From Poriferisodalis sp965116245 (GTDB lineage: Bacteria > Actinomycetota > Acidimicrobiia > Acidimicrobiales > Poriferisodalaceae), in NCBI GenBank assembly GCA_965116245.1, contig OZ220497.1, positions 1,178,001 through 1,242,000 on the forward strand: 64,000 nucleotides of DNA, given 5' to 3'. Position numbers and translations under genes: made by a program. This document shows, one piece after another, positions 1-8,127 of the stretch; the first letter of the stretch is position 1; every line of letters begins with the position of its first letter. Under the pieces are notes generated by a model. It did not search any database and was not told where the DNA came from. It saw only the letters and a list, made by a program, of their open reading frames with translations.

Positions 1-453
1 AGCCTGACCCACCATCATCCGCGGGTCGTCGGTGCGGCCCGTGATACACGGGATGAACAGCACCGGGCTGTATTTCATGTTCCGTGACAGATATTCAGCC
101 GAGGACGTCACGCGTGCCTGCTGCGCATCACGCTCAGCACCCAGGCCAGACGCCACCCGACCCGCGTACATAGGGCTGTTGCGGTAAGCGTCGAAGCCTT
201 GCTGGTACAGCGCCGAAATGGCCTCAATCTTGGCGCGCTCGGTTACGAACACGAAGTGCCAGCCCTGCATATTTGAGCCTGTCGGCGCTTGCACAGCGAC
301 CTCGACGCATTCTCGCAACACCGATTCCGGCACAGGACGGTCAAAGTCGAGCCGCTTTCGTACCGCTCGCGTGGTGCATAGCACCTCATCGGCGGATAGC
401 CCCAGCCTTAGGGTGCCTGACTCTACGTTTGCTGAAGTTCCTGACTCATTCAT
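1..453 (-). CDS. Nitroreductase family protein (partial, C-terminus beyond window)
   Basis: Reading the minus strand from an ATG at 453 gives 151 codons open to the window edge. The N-terminal half has the FMN-dependent nitroreductase pattern: 'TTRAVRKRLDFDRPV' (the family's R-x-V/S-x-R phosphate-binding start) at about residues 27-41, then 'VQAPTGSNMQGWHF' at about 55-68, where the S-N-x-Q-x-W segment contacts FMN. Such enzymes use NAD(P)H to reduce nitro groups, quinones or flavins; the substrate cannot be told here. No strong Shine-Dalgarno sequence precedes the ATG. It lies downstream of fpg on the same strand, separated by 171 bases holding a 15-bp tandem repeat, so co-transcription is possible but unproven. 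Confidence 0.85.
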   Translation of the reverse strand, partial: MNESGTSANVESGTLRLGLSADEVLCTTRAVRKRLDFDRPVPESVLRECVEVAVQAPTGSNMQGWHFVFVTERAKIEAISALYQQGFDAYRNSPMYAGRVASGLGAERDAQQARVTSSAEYLSRNMKYSPVLFIPCITGRTDDPRMMVGQA

Positions 454-535
454 GGCGGGCGAGCGTAGTGGGTGCCGGTCGTGCGTACCTGAGACTCGCC
501 CAATCCCCCTCCAGCCGAGCCCACATGAGCTAGCC

Positions 536-565
536 CAGACTCAGCCAGCCCAGACTCAGCCAGCC
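536..565. repeat. 15-bp tandem repeat, two exact copies
   Basis: The unit CAGACTCAGCCAGCC occurs twice head to tail (536-550 and 551-565), with a weaker third copy just before. It lies in the gap between fpg and the nitroreductase gene. The core CAGACTCAGCC also appears in the tandem repeats at the 3' end of the MFS gene (45232-45291). Confidence 0.8.
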
Positions 566-624
566 CCTGGGGAGGCAGTATTGACCGCTTGCCCCCTTAC
601 TCAGGCAGGGTGGTTGGAGCGGAC

Positions 625-1593
625 TCACCGCAGGAACTTGCTGGTGGTGTTGTCCGCCAAAACCCGACCGTCGGTTTGGCAGCTAGCGCAGTAATTCACC
701 GAATAGCGGGTGTACTCCACGGCACGGACCACGTCGTTGCAGACCGGGCACGGCTGGCCAGCGCGACCGTGTACCGCGGAGGGCCGCTCCGCCGATCGAC
801 TCATATCCGGACGGTTCCGCTCCACGGCCAGTGATTCGTCTACGACAGCACCGATGGCGGCCACTACCGCGCTGACACTCTGCGCGTCCAGTCGGCGGAC
901 CGGCGAAAATGGTGACAGTTTCGCTCGGTGACATATCTCGTTTGCGAGTCGCCGTCCGAGCCCGGAGATCACACGTTGGTCTAGGAGGAAATTGTGAAGG
1001 CGAGCTGATTGGTCGGCCATCAGTTCGGTCATGGCTGACGCGTCAACTTCGGTGGCTTCGGGCCCAAGCCCGACCAGTGGTGCCGATTCGTACACATCGT
1101 CGGGTGTATCGCTGGCTAGCACCCACACTCCCGCCCGCTTTTGGGTGCCTGGTTCGGTGAGCATGAGACCCAGCCCGCTTTCGAACTCAAATAGGGCGAG
1201 GCCGTCACGGGCTCGGCGTGGTCGCTTCGCTTCTGGTTTTAGTACTCGCAGCCGACCGCCTTGCATTAGGTGGACCACGACTGTTATCCCCACCGCTTTC
1301 ACCGCGGTAGCCGCCTGGGGCCGCGACTCTGGGGGCAGGGGCTCGGGGGGCCGCGACTCTGGGGGCAGGGGCTCGGGGGGCCGCAACTCCGGGGGCAGGG
1401 GTTCGAATCGCAACAGCAGGTATTTGGCTCGTTGTGTCACGATGCGCAGTGTCCAGCCAACGGCATCATTGGGCGGTGGGCTGGCGGTTTTGAACGCTGT
1501 AATCGACAGTGGCTTTACTAGTTTCAAGACATCGCCAGCCGCGAGTGCCTCAAGTCTCTCTGCGTGCGCTCGGATCTCGGGGATCTCTGGCAA
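625..1593 (-). CDS. Fpg/Nei-family DNA glycosylase (formamidopyrimidine-DNA glycosylase-like)
   Basis: Base-excision repair glycosylase/AP lyase, 322 aa from a TTG start at 1593. The TTG start is chosen because it puts proline at position 2 ('PEIPEIRAHAERL'), the N-terminal catalytic nucleophile that this family requires; a start at the upstream in-frame ATG (1653) would bury it. 'GGGGCGAAAGG' lies just upstream as a ribosome binding site. Lys at about residue 57 ('QRAKYLLLRF') matches the conserved Fpg lysine. A C-terminal zinc finger spans about 282-305 (CPVC then YCASC), followed by a basic tail. Residues about 65-92 are a Pro/Glu-rich insert encoded by 30-bp tandem DNA repeats. The gene starts 13 bases after the SCP2-like gene stops, so the two probably form an operon. 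Whether it acts on 8-oxoguanine or on other lesions is not settled. Confidence 0.85.
   Translation of the reverse strand: MPEIPEIRAHAERLEALAAGDVLKLVKPLSITAFKTASPPPNDAVGWTLRIVTQRAKYLLLRFEPLPPELRPPEPLPPESRPPEPLPPESRPQAATAVKAVGITVVVHLMQGGRLRVLKPEAKRPRRARDGLALFEFESGLGLMLTEPGTQKRAGVWVLASDTPDDVYESAPLVGLGPEATEVDASAMTELMADQSARLHNFLLDQRVISGLGRRLANEICHRAKLSPFSPVRRLDAQSVSAVVAAIGAVVDESLAVERNRPDMSRSAERPSAVHGRAGQPCPVCNDVVRAVEYTRYSVNYCASCQTDGRVLADNTTSKFLR
1321..1408. repeat. 30-bp tandem repeat inside fpg (about 2.9 copies)
   Basis: Copies at 1321-1350 and 1351-1380 are identical; the third (1381 to about 1408) is diverged. The unit is a multiple of three, so it keeps frame and encodes a repeated Pro/Glu/Ser/Arg decapeptide (like PPEPLPPESR) in the middle of the glycosylase. 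Copy number could change by slippage without breaking the gene. Confidence 0.9.
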
Positions 1594-1606
1594 CGGCCTT
1601 TCGCCC

Positions 1607-2116
1607 CTATTCTGTTGTCCTGCTGGGCCCGCTGGCCTCGCCATGTCCGCCACGTTCGTCGGATTCGCCTGGCTCGCCGGGTCTACTGGGTTCGTCGGCT
1701 AGGGCTTCGCCTAACGCTGCGTTCACGAGTGCCAGCGCTTCTGAGGCTGCGATCAGCACTCGTACATCGCCGGTGACCGTGATGAGTCCGGACTGCAATG
1801 CAGTCAGCGCGGCCAGATCGCCACGTCTCACGGCCTCGGCGGTTTGTCGAGATTGGCTCATGACCACCACCGAGGTGTCCTCAACCACTGCTGGAACCGT
1901 CGATGGGCCCGCTGCTTGTGGGTCTTGTGTAGTGCGGTCGGCTACGGCGGGAACTACTTGTGCGTGGCCGCCATCAATCACTAAGCGGTAGACCATCGCT
2001 GGCTCCCCGTTGCCCTCACCGATCCGCTGCTCCACGATGGCGCTGACCGCTGGCAACGCCACGCCCGCCAGCAACTCGGACATCGCGTTGCACCAGTCCT
2101 GCGAGCCGATGTCCAC
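1607..2116 (-). CDS. SCP2 sterol-binding-domain-like protein
   Basis: A 169-aa protein from a GTG at 2116; an internal ATG at 2083 (before 'SELLAG') is an alternative start. The middle and C-terminal parts look like an SCP2 fold: 'VYRLVIDGG', then 'TSVVVMSQSRQTAEAVRRGD' and 'LQSGLITVTGDVRVLIAA', matching the usual 'sv-l-ms-e---ll-Gel---a---gkiki-Gd' pattern. Members bind lipid or acyl ligands in the cytoplasm; the ligand is unknown here. The C-terminus is a low-complexity Gly/Glu/Ser/Arg tail. The stop lies 13 bases before the TTG of fpg, suggesting co-transcription, though no functional link to repair is evident. It is divergent from hemB, leaving about 100 bases for both promoters. Confidence 0.65.
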   Translation of the reverse strand: MDIGSQDWCNAMSELLAGVALPAVSAIVEQRIGEGNGEPAMVYRLVIDGGHAQVVPAVADRTTQDPQAAGPSTVPAVVEDTSVVVMSQSRQTAEAVRRGDLAALTALQSGLITVTGDVRVLIAASEALALVNAALGEALADEPSRPGEPGESDERGGHGEASGPSRTTE

Positions 2117-2213
2117 GCCGGTGAACTTATGCCACTCAAGCCCAATCGGCCAATCGCGGGCACCGGCTAAGAGTCACGAGCACTGCCTAGGACAAGTCCA
2201 TAGCATCGCGCGT

Positions 2214-3194
2214 GTGCAGTTCCCTTCTCGCCGTCTTCGTCGCTTGCGTCGCACCCCGGCGCTGCGTCGCCTCGTCGCCGAGACAACCGTCACACCCAAC
2301 GATCTCATTGCTCCGCTGTTCGTGAGCGAGCTTGCCACCGAACCACAGCCCATTGAATCTTTGCCCGGTATCGTGAAGCACACTCAGGAGTCGCTGCGTA
2401 AGGAAGTAAGCGAGCTTTCCAACCTCGGCATCAGCGGGGTGATCCTGTTCGGATTGCCTGCCCGCAAGGATGCAGTGGGTTCGCAGGCTTGGAACCCCGA
2501 CGGTGTGGTGCAGGTGGCGTTACGCAATCTGCGTGACGACCACGGCACGGATTTAGTGGTCATAGCCGATCTGTGCGTTGATGAGTACACCGATCACGGC
2601 CATTGTGGTGTGGTGACCGATAGCGGCGACGTAGACAACGATGCCACGATTGAGTTGTACCAGCGAGTAGCGCTGGCTCAGGCCGCCGCCGGTGCTGACA
2701 TGGTGGGCCCATCGGGGATGATGGACGGCCAAGTAGCTGCAATTCGCCAGGCGCTAGACCGCAACGGCTTTGAGCACGTGGCGATCATGGCGTATTCGGC
2801 CAAATACGCATCGGCCGAGTACGGACCGTTCCGCGATGCGGTGGACGTCACGATCAGCGGCGGCGGAGATCGCAAGAGCTACCAGCAGGACCCGTCCAAC
2901 ATTCGTGAAGCCATGGCCGAGATTGAGCTTGACGTAGCCGAGGGTGCCGACATAATCATGGTGAAACCTGCCCTGGCGTACTTGGATGTGATCGCAGCGG
3001 CTCGAGCGCGTTTCGACCTGCCCGTGGCTGCGTACCACGTATCGGGTGAATACGCGATGCTCAAAGCAGCCGCGGCCAACGGCTGGATTGATGGCGAAGC
3101 CACCGCGTTAGAACATCTAACGGCGATCAAGCGTGCCGGTGCCGACCTTCTGCTCACATACCTAGCGCGCGAGTTCGCTGAAACGCTGCAGTAG
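2214..3194 (+). CDS. hemB: Delta-aminolevulinic acid dehydratase (porphobilinogen synthase)
   Basis: Condenses two 5-aminolevulinates to porphobilinogen in heme/corrin synthesis. The protein is 326 aa from a GTG at 2214, the usual HemB length; the frame stays open upstream, but conservation starts at 'QFPSRRLRRLRR'. Schiff-base lysines are K197 ('YSAKYAS') and K251 ('IIMVKPAL'). The metal loop 'DLCVDEYTDHGHCGVV' has C121, D123 and C131, so the middle cysteine of the three-Cys zinc site is Asp; the first and third are kept. 'GGDRKSYQQDP' and 'AAYHVSGEYAML' are further family signatures. No other heme genes are nearby. It is divergent from the SCP2-like gene. Confidence 0.96.
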   Translation: MQFPSRRLRRLRRTPALRRLVAETTVTPNDLIAPLFVSELATEPQPIESLPGIVKHTQESLRKEVSELSNLGISGVILFGLPARKDAVGSQAWNPDGVVQVALRNLRDDHGTDLVVIADLCVDEYTDHGHCGVVTDSGDVDNDATIELYQRVALAQAAAGADMVGPSGMMDGQVAAIRQALDRNGFEHVAIMAYSAKYASAEYGPFRDAVDVTISGGGDRKSYQQDPSNIREAMAEIELDVAEGADIIMVKPALAYLDVIAAARARFDLPVAAYHVSGEYAMLKAAAANGWIDGEATALEHLTAIKRAGADLLLTYLAREFAETLQ

Positions 3195-3251
3195 ATAGAC
3201 ACGTAGTAGGCAAACACACCACCCAACGGCGCCGAAAAGTGCGCAGCAGAC

Positions 3252-4427
3252 GTGCAGTTTTCGGCTATTTTTGCACATGTGCAATACAGCCGCCATGCGC
3301 AAGTGCCGGATCGGAGCTTCTTCCTCCTAGGGATGCGGGGTGTTGGCAAAAGCACCTGGGTGCGCGACGCCCTGCCCGGTGCGCTGCGCCTAGATCTGCT
3401 GGATGAGGCTCTGTTCACTGATCTGCTGGCGGACCCATCGCTGTTTGGTTCGATGCTGAGCGGTGTAAAGCAAGGCCAATGGGTGGTTGTGGACGAAGTT
3501 CAGCGACTGCCCAGCTTGCTCAACGAGGTGCATCGCCAGATAGAAGAGCGTGGAGTGCGGTTCGCGCTGCTGGGTTCAAGTGCTCGCAAACTCAAATCGG
3601 CAGGTACCAATCTTCTTGCCGGTCGAGCATTACGTCGCATGATGTATCCGTTTACGCCCGCTGAGCTTGGCGACGACTTCGATTATGAGGCTGCGCTAGA
3701 GCATGGGACGATTCCACTGGTTTGGACGGCAGGCGACCGAAGTGATGTGCTAGCGAGCTATGTGCAGCTCTACTTGCGCGAGGAGATTCGAGCTGAAGCG
3801 GCAGCGCGCAACCTCTCAGGCTTCGTTCGATTCCTACATGTGGCGGCGCTAATGCACGGCCAGACCGTCAATGCGGCCTCAATTGCACGAGATGCTGGAG
3901 TTACGCGAGCGACTGTAAACGGCTACCTGGAGATCCTGGAAGACACGCTGTTGGCGGATCGGTTGTCGGCGTTTGAGGCCAAACTGCGCGTGCGCGAACG
4001 GCGGCGACCTAAGTTGTACTGGGCGGATCCGGGTCTTGTGCGCGCCGTCAAGCGCCAGCTCGGACCCGTAACGGCGGAGGAACGTGGAGCGCTGGTGGAG
4101 GGATGGGTCTACGGTCTGCTTCGCTGTCACAACGAGTATCAGCATCTCTTTGATGAACTCGGATATTGGGCGGCTACTGAGTCACGCACGAAAGTCGATT
4201 TCGTGCTGACCCGGGGTTGCGAACACTTGGCTATTGAGGTGAAGGCGGCGCGGCGCTACAACACCCACATGCTCAAGGGTCTGCGCGCTCTGGCTGAACT
4301 GCCGAATATACGGCGGCGCATCCTGGCGCACGAGGGCCAACGATCGTTCAGAACTGAAGACGGAATAGACGTCTGGTCTATGCCGGAATTCCACTACGCA
4401 CTAGCTACGGGCAACCTCTGGCCGTGA
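3252..4427 (+). CDS. AAA+ ATPase with C-terminal DUF4143 nuclease-like domain
   Basis: A 391-aa protein from a GTG at 3252; a second GTG at 3279 is equally possible. It has Walker A 'GMRGVGKST' (about residues 28-36), Walker B 'WVVVDEVQ', a sensor 'LLGSSARKL', then a winged-helix-like stretch ('GVTRATVNGYLEILEDT') and a C-terminal DUF4143 module with the PD-(D/E)xK pattern 'KVDFVLT ... LAIEVKAA'. Such proteins are common, often laterally transferred, and their cellular role is poorly known. A second family member with different features lies at 56088-57620. The 57 bases after hemB hold no clear terminator, so read-through from hemB is possible. Confidence 0.85.
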   Translation: MQFSAIFAHVQYSRHAQVPDRSFFLLGMRGVGKSTWVRDALPGALRLDLLDEALFTDLLADPSLFGSMLSGVKQGQWVVVDEVQRLPSLLNEVHRQIEERGVRFALLGSSARKLKSAGTNLLAGRALRRMMYPFTPAELGDDFDYEAALEHGTIPLVWTAGDRSDVLASYVQLYLREEIRAEAAARNLSGFVRFLHVAALMHGQTVNAASIARDAGVTRATVNGYLEILEDTLLADRLSAFEAKLRVRERRRPKLYWADPGLVRAVKRQLGPVTAEERGALVEGWVYGLLRCHNEYQHLFDELGYWAATESRTKVDFVLTRGCEHLAIEVKAARRYNTHMLKGLRALAELPNIRRRILAHEGQRSFRTEDGIDVWSMPEFHYALATGNLWP

Positions 4428-4508
4428 CGCAAGCCGCGAGGGAACCAGACTGCTCCGCTGGCTGCTGCGTTGGCAAGCACGGCGCGTTGGCTGAGCATGC
4501 GTCGTGGG

Positions 4509-5684
4509 CTATGTCTGCCGCAGATCAAAGGCGATCTTCACCGAGCCGCGAGCGCCCGCGTTAGCGGCGTGGTCAAGCGCAGCCCGATACTCCTCCAGCG
4601 GATACGCATCGGACACCAACCTGCCCAGATTGCAGTCACGCACCAAACCGATAGCCGCTTCGAATGTATGACAGCCGTCCAGCGACGGTTCGCTGCCATA
4701 ACAGTAGGCGCCTACGAGTTCGGTTTCGCGGTGCCAAAGAGCAGACAGGTTCAACTCCACATCGGCTGGCATGCCCAGCACTACCACCCTGCCGCGAGGC
4801 CGAGTAATTGCAATGGCATCACTCAGCGACCGCGAAGATGCCACAGCGTCAATTGTTACGTGTGTACCGGAGCCCAGCGTCTCTCCGATCAATCTGGTGC
4901 CCGTCGCACGGCGCACGGCCCGCCCAAGTTCCTCGGGTTGCACGGCAAGGTCGGCGCCTAACTCTTGAGCCAGTCGGCGTTGGTGGCTGTAGCGGGCACC
5001 CACCACGATGGCATCCACGTCCGTCAACTGTCGTAGCGCCGCGACTGCGACCAAACCCATCGTGCCAGCACCAATCACCGCGGCGGTCCCTCCTGGGGAA
5101 ACACCTGAGCGCAGCACAGCATGAACACCCGCAGCGGTCGGCTCAATCATCACCGCAGCCTCGTCCGGTAACTCAGCGGGTCCCAGCGATGCGAGCGAAT
5201 GCAACTGTGATTCGTGTGCGGCGAACAGTTGCGACCAGCCACCTCCGGTAGACGCGCAAGAACCTGTCTGTAGACCGGCTTCAATCAGTCCGCCTATCAG
5301 GTGCCCATAGTCGTCGCCATCCGCAGGCGCCGCGCTGGGCCACGGTGGGGTGACGCCGTGAGCTCGATGGCCAAGCACGGGCTCCAGCACCACCCGGGTG
5401 CCGTCGTCGGTGTAGCCCACCACTTCATGGCCGGGCACGAACGGAAACGACACCAACGGCTCGAAATAGCGGGACACTTTGCCGTCTACCGTCGCAAGGT
5501 CGGATCCGCAGATGCCTGCCAGCGCCGTACGCACGTGGCGCCAGCCGTCACCTGGCAGCTCCGGCGGATCCATCTCAGTCAAACGCAGCGGCCCCACTCC
5601 GGCCCCAGAGCCGGGCTTCAGTTTCCCCGCAGCCATCGCCGCCGCGAAACGGAGCTCCTTGCGTTCAAACACGAGCGCTTGCAT
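4509..5684 (-). CDS. Zinc-type medium-chain alcohol dehydrogenase lacking the structural-zinc cysteines
   Basis: A 391-aa MDR-family NAD(P)-dependent dehydrogenase. The catalytic-domain motifs 'GICGSDLATVDG' and 'PFVPGHEVVG' supply the usual Cys and His zinc ligands, and 'VIGAGTMGLVAV' is the Rossmann dinucleotide site. The segment that normally carries four cysteines (structural zinc lobe) reads 'LGHRAHGVTPPWPSAAPADG' with no cysteine, so that zinc is probably lost. Substrate unknown. The ATG at 5684 lies inside the 3' end of thrS (20-base overlap, same strand), so translation is probably coupled to thrS. Confidence 0.85.
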   Translation of the reverse strand: MQALVFERKELRFAAAMAAGKLKPGSGAGVGPLRLTEMDPPELPGDGWRHVRTALAGICGSDLATVDGKVSRYFEPLVSFPFVPGHEVVGYTDDGTRVVLEPVLGHRAHGVTPPWPSAAPADGDDYGHLIGGLIEAGLQTGSCASTGGGWSQLFAAHESQLHSLASLGPAELPDEAAVMIEPTAAGVHAVLRSGVSPGGTAAVIGAGTMGLVAVAALRQLTDVDAIVVGARYSHQRRLAQELGADLAVQPEELGRAVRRATGTRLIGETLGSGTHVTIDAVASSRSLSDAIAITRPRGRVVVLGMPADVELNLSALWHRETELVGAYCYGSEPSLDGCHTFEAAIGLVRDCNLGRLVSDAYPLEEYRAALDHAANAGARGSVKIAFDLRQT

Positions 5685-7743
5685 CGCTACCTGTTTTGTC
5701 GTTGCTTTTGCTGTTGCCTTTGCTTTTGCTGTTGCCTGTGTCGTTGTTTGAGCCGCTGCCGGTTACATCGGCGGTTTTGCTTTGAACCTCATCAGCCAAC
5801 TGAGCCATGAATTCCGTTAGCGGTACGTCTCGACGTACCGGATGGCCCCTCGGGTTTACGCCCACCGTGCCAGCGGCTACATCGTCATCGCCCACCACCA
5901 ACACATAGGGCACTCGCTCCAGTTTCGCTCGCCGGATGCGAGCCCCCAGCGGGTCATCAGCCAGCACCGCCTCTGCTCGGAACCCCGCTTCGCGTAGCTG
6001 CGCTACGACATGCGAAGCAAACTCGTCGTGATCGGCCCGCACACCCAACACAATCGCTTGTACGGGCGCTAGCCAGGGTGGGAACGCTCCCGCGTAGTGT
6101 TCCACTAGCACACCGAAGAAACGTTCGATCGAGCCCATAAGCGCCCGATGCACCATCACCGGTCGGTGCAGTTCGCCATCTGCACCGGCGTAGCGCAAGT
6201 CAAACCGTTCGGGCAGATTGAAGTCGACCTGAATAGTGGACAGTTGCCAAGACCGACCGATGGCGTCACGCACATCAATGTCGATCTTGGGCCCGTAAAA
6301 CGCAGCTTCGCCCGCTGCGGTGCTGTAGCTGTGGCCGCGCCGATCCAACGCCTCCTGCAATGCCCCGGTGGCCCGTTGCCAGTCTTCGTCGGTGCCTACG
6401 TACTTGTCGGGATCGCGCGTTGACAACTTGAAGATGAACTCATCGAAACCGAACGCGCTCAGCACCGACAATACGAAGTCCAGCAGCCTCTCAATTTCTG
6501 TGCCCAGTTGTTCTGGTGTCACGAATAGGTGGCTGTCGTCTTGGGTGAAGCCCCGAATCCGCATCAGACCATGCAAGGTGCCCGACCGTTCGTAGCGATA
6601 CACGGTGCCAAGCTCAAACAGTCGTAGCGGCAACTCTCGGTAGGAGCGCTGTCGTTGTCCGAAGATCAAACAGTGCATCGGGCAGTTCATGGGTTTGGGG
6701 TAATAGACGCCGTTGTCCATCTCCATCGGCGGGTACATACCCTCCGCGTAGAAGTCCAAATGTCCAGAAGTCTTGAACAGTCGGGCGTTTGCTACATGTG
6801 GCGTGTACACGAACTCATAGCCACCCGCTTCGTGCCGTTCCCGGCTGTAGTCCTCCATGAGCCTGCGGATTACCGCGCCCTTGGGGTGCCACACGGCCAG
6901 CCCCCCGCCCAGCTCAGCGGGAAAGCTCACCAAATCCAGCTCGGTCACCAGTCGTCGGTGGTCGCGCTCGGCAGCCGCCTCAAGCCGCTCCAAGTGGGCC
7001 TTCAGTTCGCTGTCTGAACTCCACGCGGTGCCGTAGATGCGCTGCAGCATCTGACGCTTCTCGTCCCCGCGCCAATAGGCCCCTGCCACACGCATCAGTC
7101 GGAAATGGCCCAGCCGCCCAGTGTGGGGCACGTGCGGACCGCGGCACAGATCTACAAACTCGTCGGTATTGCGATAGGTGGTGATAACACCGCCGTGCGG
7201 ACCCGATGCCGGGTCGTCAGCTTCACCGTTAAGGATCTCAATCTTGTAGGGATGGCGCTCAAACAGCTCATCGGCGGCGGCGCGATCTATCTCGGCTCGT
7301 ATGAACGGCTGCTGGTCGGCCACGATTTTGCGCATCTCGGCTTCGATGGCCTCAAGATCCTCGTCGGAGAAGGTGCGCGGTCGCCCGCTGTCGTCGCAGC
7401 CGAGATCAAAGTCGTAGTAGAAGCCATCGTTGATCGGTGGACCGATTGAGAAAGTTGCGTCCGGGTACAAGCGCAGCACCGCTTGGGCCAACACGTGCGC
7501 TGTCGAATGCCGCAGCACCTCAAGCCCTTCGTCCGACGAAGGGAATACCAACGACACTGCGGCACCGTCGGGCAGTGGGCGGTTCAGGTCTAGCTGCGCA
7601 CCGTCAGCGACTGCGATGAGCGCGTCGCGTGCGGCTCGCTTGCCCAGCGACGCAGCCAAATCGGCGCCGGTAGCGCCGCCAGCTAACTCGTGCTTGCGCC
7701 CGTCGGGCAGCACCACCGTGATCACTGCCTGGCTGGTGCTCAT
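5665..7743 (-). CDS. thrS: Threonyl-tRNA synthetase
   Basis: Charges tRNA-Thr. The protein is 692 aa from the ATG at 7743, which has 'AAGGACC' about 9 bases upstream; the frame is open further upstream but without similarity. Order: TGS domain (about 1-65), second additional (editing) domain with 'HSTAHVLAQAV', class II core with 'NCPMHCLIFGQRQRSYRELP' (zinc Cys; motif 2 follows) and motif 3 'MGSIERFFGVLVEHYAG', then the HGTP anticodon-binding domain. The last 35 or so residues are a Ser/Asn/Lys/Gly low-complexity tail encoded by short repeats (5690-5760), absent from typical ThrRS. It is preceded by a 59-aa membrane-protein gene (35-base gap) and overlaps the dehydrogenase gene downstream. 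Confidence 0.97.
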   Translation of the reverse strand: MSTSQAVITVVLPDGRKHELAGGATGADLAASLGKRAARDALIAVADGAQLDLNRPLPDGAAVSLVFPSSDEGLEVLRHSTAHVLAQAVLRLYPDATFSIGPPINDGFYYDFDLGCDDSGRPRTFSDEDLEAIEAEMRKIVADQQPFIRAEIDRAAADELFERHPYKIEILNGEADDPASGPHGGVITTYRNTDEFVDLCRGPHVPHTGRLGHFRLMRVAGAYWRGDEKRQMLQRIYGTAWSSDSELKAHLERLEAAAERDHRRLVTELDLVSFPAELGGGLAVWHPKGAVIRRLMEDYSRERHEAGGYEFVYTPHVANARLFKTSGHLDFYAEGMYPPMEMDNGVYYPKPMNCPMHCLIFGQRQRSYRELPLRLFELGTVYRYERSGTLHGLMRIRGFTQDDSHLFVTPEQLGTEIERLLDFVLSVLSAFGFDEFIFKLSTRDPDKYVGTDEDWQRATGALQEALDRRGHSYSTAAGEAAFYGPKIDIDVRDAIGRSWQLSTIQVDFNLPERFDLRYAGADGELHRPVMVHRALMGSIERFFGVLVEHYAGAFPPWLAPVQAIVLGVRADHDEFASHVVAQLREAGFRAEAVLADDPLGARIRRAKLERVPYVLVVGDDDVAAGTVGVNPRGHPVRRDVPLTEFMAQLADEVQSKTADVTGSGSNNDTGNSKSKGNSKSNDKTGSDASARV

Positions 7744-7778
7744 TGCGACAGGTCCTTGCGTTGAAGTACTTGCGTTGA

Positions 7779-7958
7779 CTAGCCCCCGCCACTGCCCGAG
7801 AACACGATGTTGATCAGGATGACCAAAAAGAGCAGCCCGCCCAGCACCCACAGCTTGTCGGCGAACTGGAAGCTCTTGAACTTTGCGAAGGGGACCATCA
7901 TTTTATTCGGGTCCTGGAGCGACTTTTCGTCGATTTTGCGGGTATCGCCGTCGCTCAT
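7779..7958 (-). CDS. Small single-pass membrane protein (59 aa), unrecognised
   Basis: ATG at 7958 with a strong ribosome binding site GGAGGA 5 bases upstream; stop TAG at 7779. The N-terminal 35 residues are charged and soluble ('MSDGDTRKIDEKSLQDPNK', then Lys/Phe-rich), followed by one membrane helix 'LWVLGGLLFLVILINIVF' (about 36-53) and a short Ser/Gly end. The layout suggests a cytoplasmic N-terminus (inference). I do not recognise the family. It sits 35 bases upstream of thrS on the same strand, and the two are likely co-transcribed. Confidence 0.75.
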   Translation of the reverse strand: MSDGDTRKIDEKSLQDPNKMMVPFAKFKSFQFADKLWVLGGLLFLVILINIVFSGSGGG

Positions 7959-8127
7959 TTGTCCTCCGAGGGGTGCCAGTCCGGCTAGGGCCAGATAGTG
8001 CCTTGTCTGCCTACTGCCCGGGTGGGCAGCGTGGCAAGGATAGTGCTTGAGGTCGTCGTGGCGAAGCTGTCTGCCCCTGTGCGGCTGCCCCTGCGCGGCT
8101 GCGCTGTTGCGGCTATGTGAGGCGCTG

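Noticed and set aside
2010..2213. N-terminal extension of hemB from 2010
   Set aside because: The extra 68 residues have no similarity and overlap the divergent SCP2-like gene; GTG 2214 gives the normal HemB length.
4470..4961. Plus-strand 163-aa frame over the alcohol dehydrogenase
   Set aside because: Shadow of the minus-strand dehydrogenase, whose motifs are unambiguous.
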